Notes under the pieces: model-generated
Databases searched by the model: none
The model's input: the letters and a program-made list of their open reading frames with translations, nothing else
Told to the model about the DNA's origin: nothing
Position numbers and translations under genes: made by a program
In this document: positions 22,388 through 32,320 of the stretch, in pieces
Layout of the letters: the number at the start of each line of letters is the position of its first letter
How positions within the stretch are numbered: the first letter of the stretch is position 1
Assembly (NCBI RefSeq): GCF_027580225.2
Contig: NC_073346.2
Coordinates: 1,507,001 to 1,571,000, forward strand
Direction of reading: 5' to 3'
Origin: Misgurnus anguillicaudatus
Taxonomy: Eukaryota; Chordata; Actinopteri; Cypriniformes; Cobitidae
DNA: 64,000 nucleotides

Positions 22388-23735
22388 TAATTCAATTCAA
22401 TTCAATTTTATTTATATAGCGCTTTTCACAATAGTTAATTGTTTCAAAGCAGCTTTACATAGATGTATGAAACAGAGAAAACGAGCATAGTAATAATGTA
22501 ACGTATACAGTAAAGTAGTAAATTAAGCCAAAGGTGGCGGACTCTCCAGGGGATGAAAAAAACCCTAGGAGAAAAACCCTCCTGGCTAGTCCAAGGGGAA
22601 AACTGTAATGCAAGTGTCACACAGTATAGTGGTTTAAGTCAACTCGGTTCTAGACAGGCTACCTATTACGGCATAAGTATATTACCCAGTATGAGGTATG
22701 TGAGTGCTTTGTTCTAGTCAAACTAACTATAGCGGGATAAGTACATTTACTGGACATTTTATGTGAATGCTTTGTTAAAAAAGAATGTCTTAAGTTTAGC
22801 TTTAAGTGTCTGATACTCGAACATTATTTGGTAAATCATTCCAGAGCTTAGGGGCTAAGTAGGAGAAGGATCTACCACCTTTAGACACTTTTGATATTCT
22901 AGGGATAATTAAGTGACAAGAATTTTGTGATCGCAGTGTACGTGATGGATTGTATTCTGACAGTAATTCTTTAATATACGAGGGTGCTAGGCCATTTTAG
23001 GTGATTAGTAATATTTTAAATTGTATGCGATATTTAACTGGTAGCCAGTGTGAAGATGCCAGAATTGGACTAATGTGGTCATACTTTTTCGATCGAGTAA
23101 GCACTCTTGCGCCGGCGTTTTAGACCAGCTGTAACTTGTTTACCTGATTTGCGTGACATCCCCCGAGTAACGAATTACAATAGTCTATTCTAGAGGTCAT
23201 AAAAGCATGGATAAGCTTTTCTGCATCTGATGCAGACAGCATATGACGTATTTTTGAGATATTTCTAAGATGGAAGAATCCTGTGCGGCAGACATTGGAG
23301 ATATGGTTCGAAAGATAGATTGCTGTCGAACATCATGCCTAAGTTCTTAACAGTGGAAGATGGCACCACCGTGCAGCCATCTATGGGCAACTTGTAATTT
23401 GACATATTATGTTTGGAGCAATTTGGTTCAATAATAAGTATCTCTGTCTTATTGGAGTTTAGCATAAGAAAGTTATGTGCCATCCAGTTTCTGATATCAC
23501 TATTGCAGTCTGTTATCTTAGAAAACTGGTGGGTTTCGCTAGGATGTGACGAGATGTAAAGCTGGGTATCATCCGCATAGCAGTGAAAACTTATGTTATG
23601 TTTCCTGATAATGCCTCCTAGAGGTAACATATATAACGAGAATAGGATAGGGCCTAAAACTGATCCCTGTGGTATGCCGTATTTAACCGGGAAGCGATAC
23701 GACTCTTCCTCATTTACATAAACAAAGTGATTGAA
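22388..23735 (-). pseudogene. L2-like LINE, 3' part, same family as 7691
   Basis: On the minus strand, 23720-23265 encodes the end of the reverse-transcriptase domain. It includes the catalytic [17 protein letters not shown] block, [17 protein letters not shown] and [12 protein letters not shown], nearly identical to the 7691 copy. After frame breaks, the post-RT part is recognisable down to about 22790. The 3' end at 22388 is made of ATTCA repeats plus TATTTATATAGCGCTTTTCA, a usual L2-type tail. It is 5'-truncated near 23735. Confidence 0.8.
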
Positions 23736-25394
23736 AGATTCACTAATAATGAATGAAAAATGACATTGTATTATAGCTTGGCATTATACAATGCAAAGGA
23801 TATCTGGTCTTCTAAGTTAGCTTTAACAATTTACCTCCTGGGTGGTTGTCTGTATTAGAACTATTTGTAGTCATGTGATTGTGAACTGCTCTTTTAATTG
23901 TTTTAATTTTCATTTTTCCTCTGCTTTGCATACATAAAATTCAATAAAATGTGTTTAAAGAAAAAATCTATTTGGTTTTATGAAAAAAAAATGTTATTAT
24001 TTGGGTAACATGTTTATGTATGTCATTGAGAAGATGTGGAAATAGTAGATTAAAGATTAAAATAGGGGGTTATACCATACCATTAGCATATCCAACATGT
24101 ATCTGCATACCTGGCAAAAACTGTGCGGAGGACCAGGGACCATGTTCTTTTGAAGGTGCACTAAGCACAGCGGTGGTTCTCTCTCATCACTACACTTTCT
24201 ATAAAATAAATGAAAATGTATAAAAATTTGTCTAGTCATTCAGGGCTAACTTTTTTGTTTTTAGGAGCACTGTAGCACCTGACAGAAAATGTTAGGAGCA
24301 CAAGCAGAAAATGTTGAGCACACCTTAAATCAGCCTGCAATTAATCCTATTCTTCCTCTTCTTTCCTATTCTTGTTTTGTAAGTTTTTTCTTTTTACTAT
24401 GGACCAGGATTCTGTGTCCTTAATAAAGATTAATAAAATAAATAATAATCACATTTTCCCCAAAATAACTGCTTTACTGAAAAATACAAAAGACTTAACT
24501 ATATGCAATTGATTTCAGAATAAAAAGTTAACCAAATAATCATACAACGCCCTTGACTAATTCAAGGCATAAGATACATACATGTACAATAAGTTATATC
24601 CAGATAGCTTGTAATAAGATGAGTGGCAGGGCAATATACATTATCCTTACATGTTTCTCGTCTTCTATCCAGGTTTCATTAACTGGGCATCTGATGTCTA
24701 AGACCTTTCTAATCTATAATGTTTTTGGTGTTATTGTAGGCTAGAAGTTCTCTCTGTCTCTCATCTTTGCAATGTTGAATTTTAAACCCACGTGGGCGCG
24801 TCTTCTCGTGGGTCTGAGTGAAATGTGTTGACTTGGGCTGCGTAGTTAAACGATTTGACGCGTCATGCAAATAAGCGCTAAAAACCCGACCCTGCATTTC
24901 GTATTGTTGTCATGGGTGCCCTTGCACATGTGTGAACACTTGTCAAAAAACTGTTCGTGCTGTGTCAAAAACTCCATTTGGTTGCAGTTTGGATCCCTTG
25001 GTGCCCCCTGATTGCACACTCCCCCATTTCCGTCTATGGATGCTCAAATTTATAAAACATACGCCGTTATAGACATACTAGTGTTTCTTTCGCAATGAGA
25101 CAGCATTGTACTCAAACAAAAAATATTTATTTACCGTTGCTAGCCCTTAGCTGCTCTGCTGTGGAACCGATCAGCTCGCTGCACTCCACTGGGGGCAGAG
25201 TTAAGAGGTTTTACTGACAGTTTGAACGGATCCAAAAAGATTTTGTTTTTAATACTTTTTATTTGATAAATATATTTGTAAAACAGACAGACAGAGATAG
25301 GCTAAAGAGTTATCAATAGCACTGATTTATCAAAAAAAAATTAAACACCTCTAAAAAAGGGCACTTCGTCGTGTAAGTATTGTAGCCTGTCTGC
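23736..25394. other. no gene recognised
   Basis: About 1.6 kb of AT-rich sequence. Near 24255-24335 a string around GGAGCACTGTAGCACCTGAC repeats in shortened form and may be a MITE end. No supportable gene. Confidence 0.4.
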
Positions 25395-25600
25395 ATTACC
25401 AAGCATTCATCCCGTGTCCTGTTCCGTTTATCTGTTCATGTTTTGACCTGTTGCCTGTTTATTTGGATTCTGATTGTTTGCTGCCTGCCTCTACTATTGC
25501 CTGTTTTGTGGATTATGTTTTTGGATTACCCTGATTGGATTTGTTTGCTTGCCCTTCGGGGATTTCAGAATAAAACCTCTTTTGCATATGGGTTCTACTC
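25395..25600 (+). mobile_element. LTR-like fragment
   Basis: GGATTTGTTTGCTTGCCCTT, then GATTTCAGAATAAAACCTCT at about 25537-25580 align with the reverse complement of 3280-3235. It holds an AATAAA signal. The ends are not defined. Confidence 0.5.
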
Positions 25601-25812
25601 TCCCTTGCTTTGTGTAAAGCAGCCCACGTTACACGGAACTTTGAGAGATTATGTTGCATGTGACTTCTAGACTCACTTAAACCTTTGACTAGAGTTTCAC
25701 AAGCAAAGCAAAAAACAACCTAATCATGCAAAACGATTTAGCACAGGACAGAACACACTGGGGCCTTAAGCCCTGTTTACACGTAAATGGTTATTGTGAA
25801 AAACGTCTGTAT

Positions 25813-26190
25813 GTAACCCTCGTTCCCTGAAGGAGGGAACGGAGACGTCACGTTGTGACCAACGAATTGGGAACTCGCTTAGAGAGACCAATCTGCTTCG
25901 AGTACTACTAAAACGCCAATGAACTTGGCATTGAGATATTTGCATAATGCTGAAGCCGCCCCGCCAGGTGCGTATATAAGGAGCAGGTGCAAATATGGAA
26001 ATTAGCTTCTTTCGCTGAGAAAGCCGGGAGAATGTGACCGGCCGACAGCAGGGAGCAGCACCTGTGGCGACAGGACGGGACGTCTCCGTTCCCTCCTTCA
26101 GGGAACGAGGGTTACATACGTAACCGAGACATTCCCTTTCAGTCGGTCACTACGACGTCACGTCATGACCGACGAATTGGGAATCCCTAC
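25813..26190. repeat. DIRS inverted repeat and internal complementary region
   Basis: Contains the 37-base arm at 25813-25849, its inverse at 26079-26115, the left terminal repeat (25844-26026) and a copy of the inverted outer end of the right side at 26131-26190. In DIRS elements such complementary sequence is thought to help form a circular intermediate. The role here is inferred from structure only. Confidence 0.75.
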
Positions 26191-26680
26191 CAAAACGCCA
26201 CTAGGGGCTGACCTCTTCCAGTGTCTGCAAAAAAAACCTCCAAATCCACTTAAGGAATGGAGAATAGGATAAGGCAGAAGGCCGGGCACTAGATGTTCCT
26301 TTAACCCCACAGAAGTGCCAGCGACTGGGAAGTGCCCTACCTGAGCGGGATAGGAACGCTGCGGAAGCCACCGCCCCTCTTAAGGGCTAATGGTGGACGA
26401 AAATATCTTAGTTGATAAAGGACAGCCGTGGCTGTGTAAGCAAAGCAGCGCTCTGCTAAGGGAAACGTGGGCTGGTAGGATTAACCCCACGGAAAAATAC
26501 TCACAAAGGAACCCGGTGGGACGCAATGTGGAGCCCGAGCCAAACACGTAGGTTCGCGAGGATACAGCTAATGAAAGGCTGACAGCCAATGCTCCGCAAC
26601 ATAGGCTGCCAAGGCAGCGTAGGAAGAACAATTCAAACCATTACGCATTTTTGTTCTGATGGCCTTCCATACTGACACTG

Positions 26681-27382
26681 CTATGGAGCATCAGTCGGAG
26701 GCTGCAAGCCGACTTGCGAGTCTGCTCTCTGTGCTCTCTCTGGTGAGGAAAGAACACGAGAGGAGACAGGCTCGACACGAACACTGTAAAATCTAATGAA
26801 CGTATTAGGTGTCGCCCAACCAGCAGCTCTGCAGATGTCTGTTAGCGAGGAACCACGAGCGAGTGCCCAAGATGAGGCAACACTTCTAGTAGAGTGAGCT
26901 CTTAAATTAAATGGACAAGGAATGCCCTGCAGATTATAAGCAAGGGTGATAGTATCAACTATCCAATGACACATCCTCTGCTTAGTGACAGCTTTCCCTC
27001 TCTGCTGACCACCGTAACAAACAAAGAGCTGATCTGAGGTCCTGAGGCTTTGTGTGCGATCCACGTAGAGGCGCAGAGCGCGTACGGGACATAATAAAGC
27101 CATGGTTGGGTCTGCCTCCTCCGGGGGCAGCGCTTGCAAGCTCACCACCTGATCTCTGAAGGTAGTGGTGGGAACTTTGGGCACGTAGCCTGGCCTGGGT
27201 CTGAGTGTTACGCTCAAGACATCAGGACCAAACTGAAGGCACGGATCGTCGATGGAGAATGCATGAAGGTCACCTATCCTCTTAACAGAGGCCAAAGCGA
27301 GCAGGGTCAGAGTTTTCATTGATAAAAACTTCAGACTCACAGACTGCAAAGGCATCGAGTTCTGCACGCAGTACATGTGCAT
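26681..27382 (-). CDS. DIRS tyrosine recombinase
   Basis: A 233-codon frame encodes a tyrosine recombinase, the enzyme DIRS elements use instead of an integrase to insert a circular DNA copy. The catalytic set is visible: arginine 35 in VKRIGDLHAF, histidine 163 and arginine 166 in NLRAHSTRSVASS, tryptophan 189 in AAGWATPNTF, and the nucleophile tyrosine 199 in FIRFYSVRV. The start is uncertain. A stop lies about seven codons upstream of the first ATG, and the N-terminal DNA-binding part of the family is missing or lies in another frame. It follows the gag-like region on the same strand. It is probably a mobile-element relic whose core happens to be intact, not a host gene. Confidence 0.75.
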   Translation of the reverse strand: MHMYCVQNSMPLQSVSLKFLSMKTLTLLALASVKRIGDLHAFSIDDPCLQFGPDVLSVTLRPRPGYVPKVPTTTFRDQVVSLQALPPEEADPTMALLCPVRALRLYVDRTQSLRTSDQLFVCYGGQQRGKAVTKQRMCHWIVDTITLAYNLQGIPCPFNLRAHSTRSVASSWALARGSSLTDICRAAGWATPNTFIRFYSVRVEPVSSRVLSSPERAQRADSQVGLQPPTDAP

Positions 27383-27596
27383 CGGACGCTTTCACTGTAG
27401 TGAAACAAATGCCAACGGGATGGGCTGGTAAGCTGAAGCTAAGCTTCCAGAGACTGTGCGAGGGGAATTAACAGCACTACCGGAGAGCTCGCTGTGGGGC
27501 AGACAAGCGGAACAGGTGAGACTGCCGGTGCGTGCGCCGTAGGAGCGCACGCAACTACAGTGTGTGGTGTGACACTGACCTGAGCCCGCTGAGGAT

Positions 27597-27684
27597 GATG
27601 GTCGTCTGGTCTCCTGAGCGGAGAGTGCAGACTCTGGTGAGTGTGATGGTTGTCTGGTCTCCTGCGCGGAGAGCGCAGACTCCG
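27597..27684. repeat. tandem duplication, about 54 bp
   Basis: The block GGTCTCCTGAGCGGAGAGTG-CAGACTC occurs twice in a row (about 27608 and 27656), with GTCTGGTCTCCTG as the common core. It lies in the short spacer between the recombinase and gag-like sequences of the DIRS element. Confidence 0.6.
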
Positions 27685-27789
27685 GAAAACACCCGCTGGC
27701 GATAGAGGAGGAGGAGGGTGAGCTGTTGTGTGCCCGCTCCCGGCTCTCTTAATCCTCAGGAGACCTGGAGAGGGAAGAGGAATGCACTC

Positions 27790-28680
27790 TTAGTGTGGTC
27801 TGTGGGTACAGGTTGGCGGAACAGCAGAATGAAACCAAGGATTTTCCACCCAGCCCTCCTCCGGGGGAAGGAGCGGTGTGTTCAACGTCTCCCGAAGAGT
27901 GATCCCATTCGATTCCAGTTCGCCTGTCTCAGGACCGCTTGGACCTTTCTTAGGTGGCGGGCTGAGCAGGCAGGGCGGGCTTGTCACAGCGCCTAGAGGA
28001 CGATAATTGCCGTGACATGCACCCTCTGCGAGGAGCAGGCTGAGGTGGCGGCGTAGATGGACCGGAGGGGGCACCTGGCTTCCGACACAGCATGATGGCC
28101 TCAGTCTGCTGGAGTCGAGTACTGCTGTAAAGCACTCTTCCACATTGCCGAAAAGGCCAGTCTGGACATTCAGGAGACGATTCTTATCGACCTCACTCAT
28201 GTCTGTGAGACACAGCCTGAGATGGTGTTCCTGGACCAGTAATTTGGACATCACACAACCAACAGCCTGGCGGTGACCTGGACGCACTGATGGCTGAGTC
28301 GTGACCTCCCTCATGTAGATCTGTAAGAGCCTTAACCTGACATACCTGCGGCAACGCCGTGTAGTGTAGGGGCCGCCTCATCGCGAACCTGATTTACAGA
28401 CGCCGTTCGTGCGGACGACTGCTACCGGTCGGTGAGGAAAGGACAGGCTGTCCCCTCCAGAGTCGGGACATCACCATACCTTTAGCAGCCCGTGAATCAA
28501 GAGAGGTGAGGGCTGAAGGGGTCAACAGATACCGGCGGTCTTGTAGAACATGAGCCAACCATTCTCGATGACTCAGCCGGCTCATCATGCGCCTCGGGGA
28601 AGGAAGGTACTGGAGGTGAGTGTTAAGACACACGAGCAGCTACGTGTACCATCCGTAAAGGGCACGACAGATCAGGTGGG
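27790..28680 (-). pseudogene. DIRS gag-like ORF1 relic
   Basis: The minus strand gives consecutive frames (28633-28394, 28381-28193, 28314-27790) that together resemble DIRS ORF1. WLAHVLQDRRYLL is followed by MSRLWRGQP. After a shift come VMSKLLVQEHHLRLCLTDMS and NVQTGLFGNVEECF, and then a proline-rich tail with SPPPKKGPSGPETG. The middle block (LxxxDMxxxDKxRxLxxxxxxxGLFG) is the part I recognise best. At least two frame changes make it non-functional as one protein. Confidence 0.6.
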
Positions 28681-29486
28681 GTAGATTGGGTCTACTCCAT
28701 GCTACTGTCACCGCCGCCCGAGGGAGCATGGCCTCATCTCAGGATCAAACTCGGGGTGTGCAACCCGGCTCGATGGGGGAAGCGGATCCGAGTCAGCCTC
28801 AGAGACAGACGGTCCACCTCCAATGCAGCGACATGTATGGGGGGACCAACAGATACCGACAGTCTCGTAGAACACGAGCCAACCGTTCTCCATTGGAACC
28901 GCTGCTGCGGATCAGCACTGAGAGCCAGAGGACATACCTGCTGACCGATTCAGTACTGTGATGCAGAAAAAAAATTCCAAAAATGTTCCCATGGCACCTT
29001 TAACCGAGCTCTGCAACCGAAGGGGCGGGGCGTTCCCGGAGGAACGTAACCCGTCTCCGCATATACGAGAGGGCATGCTCTCGCAGTGAAAACATGAACC
29101 CTCCACAAATGCCGTCTCAGCGTGCTGAATGCCCAACACGAGAGACGGAGATTGTGACCATCTTTGAACCCAAACATTTGTCGCATCCGGAACTGCACGG
29201 ACGAAATGACGTCTTTAGAAAGACGCACCCCGCCGTGACACGAGAGAATGGCTTTCTTTAAAAAGACACAAATTCCACCCGTGCTGCTCTTTTAACAGAA
29301 AAACACTCTTAGCTGTGCTGAGTTGATGAAACGCGCAGGTAGAGGCAACGCACACACTCAGACTCAAGTTCAAACTGAGCTGAAGGTCCGCGAGCTTCCA
29401 CTGCAAAGGCTGGAATCCTCAATCAACTACGAGCCAGCAGCGTCTTCCAGAGCAGGTAAGAGAGCTTCTCGATCGCAGTAGATCTG

Positions 29487-29670
29487 CCGGCTTTCGAAGC
29501 GAAAAAAGCTAATTTCCATATTTGCACCTGCTGCTTATATACGCACCTGGCGGGCGGCGTCAGCATTATGCAAATACCTCAATGCCAAGTTCATTGGCGT
29601 TTTAGTAGTACTCGAAGTAGATTGGTCTCTCTAAGCGAGTTCCCAATTCGTCGGTCACGCCGTGACGTCG
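29487..29670. repeat. DIRS right inverted terminal repeat
   Basis: Inverse of 25844-26026. It includes the TATATACGCACCTGGCGGG segment, whose left counterpart is CGCCAGGTGCGTATATAAGG. A TATAAG string in each arm could act as a promoter. Confidence 0.8.
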
Positions 29671-29996
29671 TAGTGACCGACTGAAGGGAACTGGACCTAA
29701 AAAAGTGTGACCAGGGGTGCGTTTTCGGAACAACGACATAACTTGCTGCTGAACCAACATAGTACGATGTAGACCTGTTTGAGTCGCGACTCACTCGGAT
29801 CTTTAACCCGAATCTTTAAATTAACTCATGAGTCGCGAGTCTCTAGTGTCATTTACCCGGATCAGTTGAGTCCTACTACAATTCAATGTAAAACCATAAA
29901 CAGCGCCACCACACACACAAACCTCTTTCAACATTATTGATGAGACTTCGCTCGCACTACAGATCCACTCGTAAACGGCTGATCTGTGCGAGAACT

Positions 29997-30164
29997 GACC
30001 CGAGAATCTCACTCAGAGCCGGGAAACATTGCAAACTCGAGGAATTGACCCGAGATTCTCACTCAGAGCCGGAAACATTGCAAACTCGAGAGACCCGCGG
30101 ATCCGCGCGAGCTGCGAACTGACCCGAGATTCTCACTCAGAGCCGGAAACATTGCAAACTCGAG
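29997..30164. repeat. three copies of a 44-45 bp unit
   Basis: GACCCGAGATTCTCACTCAG followed by AGCCGGAAACATTGCAAACT and CGAG occurs at 29997, 30047 and 30121. The spacers differ (5 and 30 bp). It is internal to the hAT-type element, and its inverse (CTGCAATGTTTCCGGCTCTG) reappears near 30484. Confidence 0.85.
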
Positions 30165-30391
30165 AGATCTGCGAATCTGCTCTGACTCGTAACCGGCTGA
30201 TCCGTAACCGGCTGATCTCTCTGCCTCTGGGGGCTGCATAAGCAGGACACAGTTTTTTCTATATTATTATGCTATTATTATTAGGCCTATTTTTTTAAAT
30301 GGTCGACCATACACACCAAACCTAAAACCTATAAGCATGTTATCGCAGAAGTGAAAGGCTTTTGTTGCAGATTTGCTTTTAAGGAGACTTC

Positions 30392-30466
30392 AGTCGCTCT
30401 ATAGATCCACTAACCGGCTCCAGCTGATCCACGCGAATCAGCCGGTTAGTGGATCTGTAGAGCGAG
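30392..30466. repeat. inverted repeat / hairpin
   Basis: CGCTCTATAGATCCACTAAC, then CGGCT pairs with AGCCG, then GTTAGTGGATCTGTAGAGCG, with a loop of about 20 bp. It is internal to the hAT-type element. Confidence 0.8.
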
Positions 30467-30780
30467 TCCTATGGTCTGCGAGTCTGCAATGTTTCCGGCT
30501 CTGAGAATCTCGAGTCGCGTGGATCAGCCGGTTACAAGTGGGTCTGTACTGAGTTTCCTTGGCGATTTAGCAATACTGACTCAAGTGATTCAAGTGACTC
30601 ACACAACCCGGATAACTTTAGTGAGTGACTCACAATAACCCGGATCCTTAAAAGGAGTCGAGTTTGCCAGGCCTAGTACGATGCATAGTTGGAGTAACTA
30701 GCTATCTTGTCAAGACAGTTTCCCCAAAAAATAGTAACTTTTTTGTTTTTTGTAGTTTTATTTCAAGATATTAATGCGCA

Positions 30781-31889
30781 AGTTCCATCTTACTGTATGT
30801 CACTTCTCCCATGGATTCCCCAGGGTCTTAAAGCCGCTCTATGCAATTCAGCATTTTTGTCAAACAGCGACCCCTAGAGTCGCTGGAGAATACTTGCAAC
30901 TGTCGTAATTTCCCACTCTAGTACTCCAAAGATAATGACCAGGTAATGTTTCACAATTTCATACAAATATTAGGCTACTGCATAGTCTACTAAACTACAG
31001 ATGATGGTAATGGATAATAAGAAGTTTATTCCAAGTGTAGAGTGCATATAATAATAAAGTACCGTGTTTGCTAGCTTATAATGTTTTTACATGATTGCAG
31101 CTAAATCACAAGTAAACATTACAAAATGCCATGACAAAGTTAATTGTGTACGTTGCATTATCTCATAACATTGTTCACTATACATGATTATTGCTATTTA
31201 TCATAATAGTTTGCAAATTGTGCATGTTTACACTATTTACAACCTCTAGGCTTATTTATGTCCTGATAATTATGTGAGATATTGACAACTGTGGTCATGA
31301 TAATCGCATGACATACTACAAGCAAGCGCAACAACATACAACATAGACCGCAAACAAGTTTAGAAATGAGAGATTTACTTACTAGTCCATCAACAAGATC
31401 GCCAGATCAGCATCCCTCCAGTGCTGTCTTTTAGCTCACCCCAACGAGTAAAAACCTGACCGAGTGGGATTCTTGTTAATTAATGTATTTTATATGATTT
31501 ATTCGAGCCGTTTCAAGCCTATCTTGTATCATTTACTAAATAGGAATTAATTAAATGCTTTTTGTAGAGATATATATGTACATTAATTTATTACATGAGT
31601 GAAGATGTAATTAATAACTAGTAAGTAATTACTTTTTTGAGTATAGTAGTACTCAATCTTGTTAAAGCCAATCTCTTTGGGACTGCTCAAGAGGCCGTAT
31701 GACAGACAGGTAAAGCAACCAATCATGTAAACCTTGCATACTTTTAAAGAGCACCAATTATCCGATTCATGGTTTTCCATTTCCTTTGGTGTATATGTTA
31801 ATGTATGTAGGTGTGCATGTTCAAATGTTAACGATATGCAAAAGGTACATAACCCAAAGTAAACAATGACGTGAGTTATCGTCTCCAAC
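30781..31889. other. no gene recognised
   Basis: About 1.1 kb of AT-rich noncoding sequence with no recognisable repeat. Confidence 0.4.
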
Positions 31890-32320
31890 TTAAATATATT
31901 TTCTTATACTACAAAAAACACGGATTGTAGGCAGCAGTTTACTTCCTGGGATTGGTGATGCAGTAAAGACCGACATTATCATAATTCCTCCCGCTTCGGA
32001 CTCAGCCTGTAAGTTAACTCCTGTTAGCATTGCTTTGTGAGCTAATCTTTCAAACATGGTAAGGAGTGTCACATTTCTGGCTGTCGTCAGAGGTATTCCA
32101 ATCACAACGTACAGATTAGCTGGCCAATCAGGAACACAGCACTTTTCAAATCGAATCATTTTGTACATGAATCAGTGTGTTTCAGGAAGAAAGGGAAATC
32201 TGCTGCTACAAAAATGTACAGAAAATAATTTGTTTTTAACCAAAACCACGCGAACACATTGTATTATACCAAATACACAAAATATCATTGTTTGTTAGCA
32301 ATGAAATAGATAACCTTTAA
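31890..32320 (+). mobile_element. non-autonomous TTAA-type DNA transposon relic
   Basis: The passage GTAAGTTAACTCCTGTTAGC, then ATGGTAAGGAGTGTCACATT, then GTCGTCAGAGGTATTCC, GCTGGCCAATCAGGAAC and ACACATTGTATTATACCAAA is in an order I recognise from a common cyprinid Kolobok-like repeat. It ends CCTTTAA (TTAA at 32317), and a TTAA also lies at 31890. No transposase is encoded. Confidence 0.45.

Larger units (their letters stand above)
25813..29692 (-). mobile_element. DIRS-type element lacking reverse transcriptase
   Basis: Long inverted terminal repeats bracket it: 25844-26026 and 29487-29670 match over about 180 bp with few differences (for example GACCAATCTGCTTCGAGTAC versus its inverse with one change). 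A perfect 37-base inverted repeat links 25813-25849 with 26079-26115. The string ATTCCCTTTCAGTCGGTCAC at 26131 repeats the inverse of the right end. Inverted termini plus such internal complementary sequence are the hallmark of DIRS elements. On the minus strand the order is gag-like sequence (28680-27790) then tyrosine recombinase (27382-26681). Only about 400 bp separate them, so reverse transcriptase and RNase H are missing. Confidence 0.8.
29762..30683. mobile_element. hAT-type element (906 bp) with perfect 8-bp duplication
   Basis: GTACGATG occurs at 29762-29769 and 30676-30683, directly flanking the element 29770-30675. The ends are inverted (TAGACCTG and CAGGCCTA), followed inward by GAGTCGCGACTC / GGAGTCGAG sequences. 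Joining the flanks restores a continuous repeat (CATAGTACGATGCATAGTTG), so it landed inside an older MITE-like sequence (about 29705-30780). There is no transposase. Inside are a three-copy tandem repeat and a strong inverted repeat. Confidence 0.85.

Noticed and set aside
26681..27382. Tyrosine recombinase as a domesticated host gene
   Set aside because: It lies inside DIRS inverted termini next to gag-like sequence, so a mobile-element origin explains it fully; no evidence of host selection.
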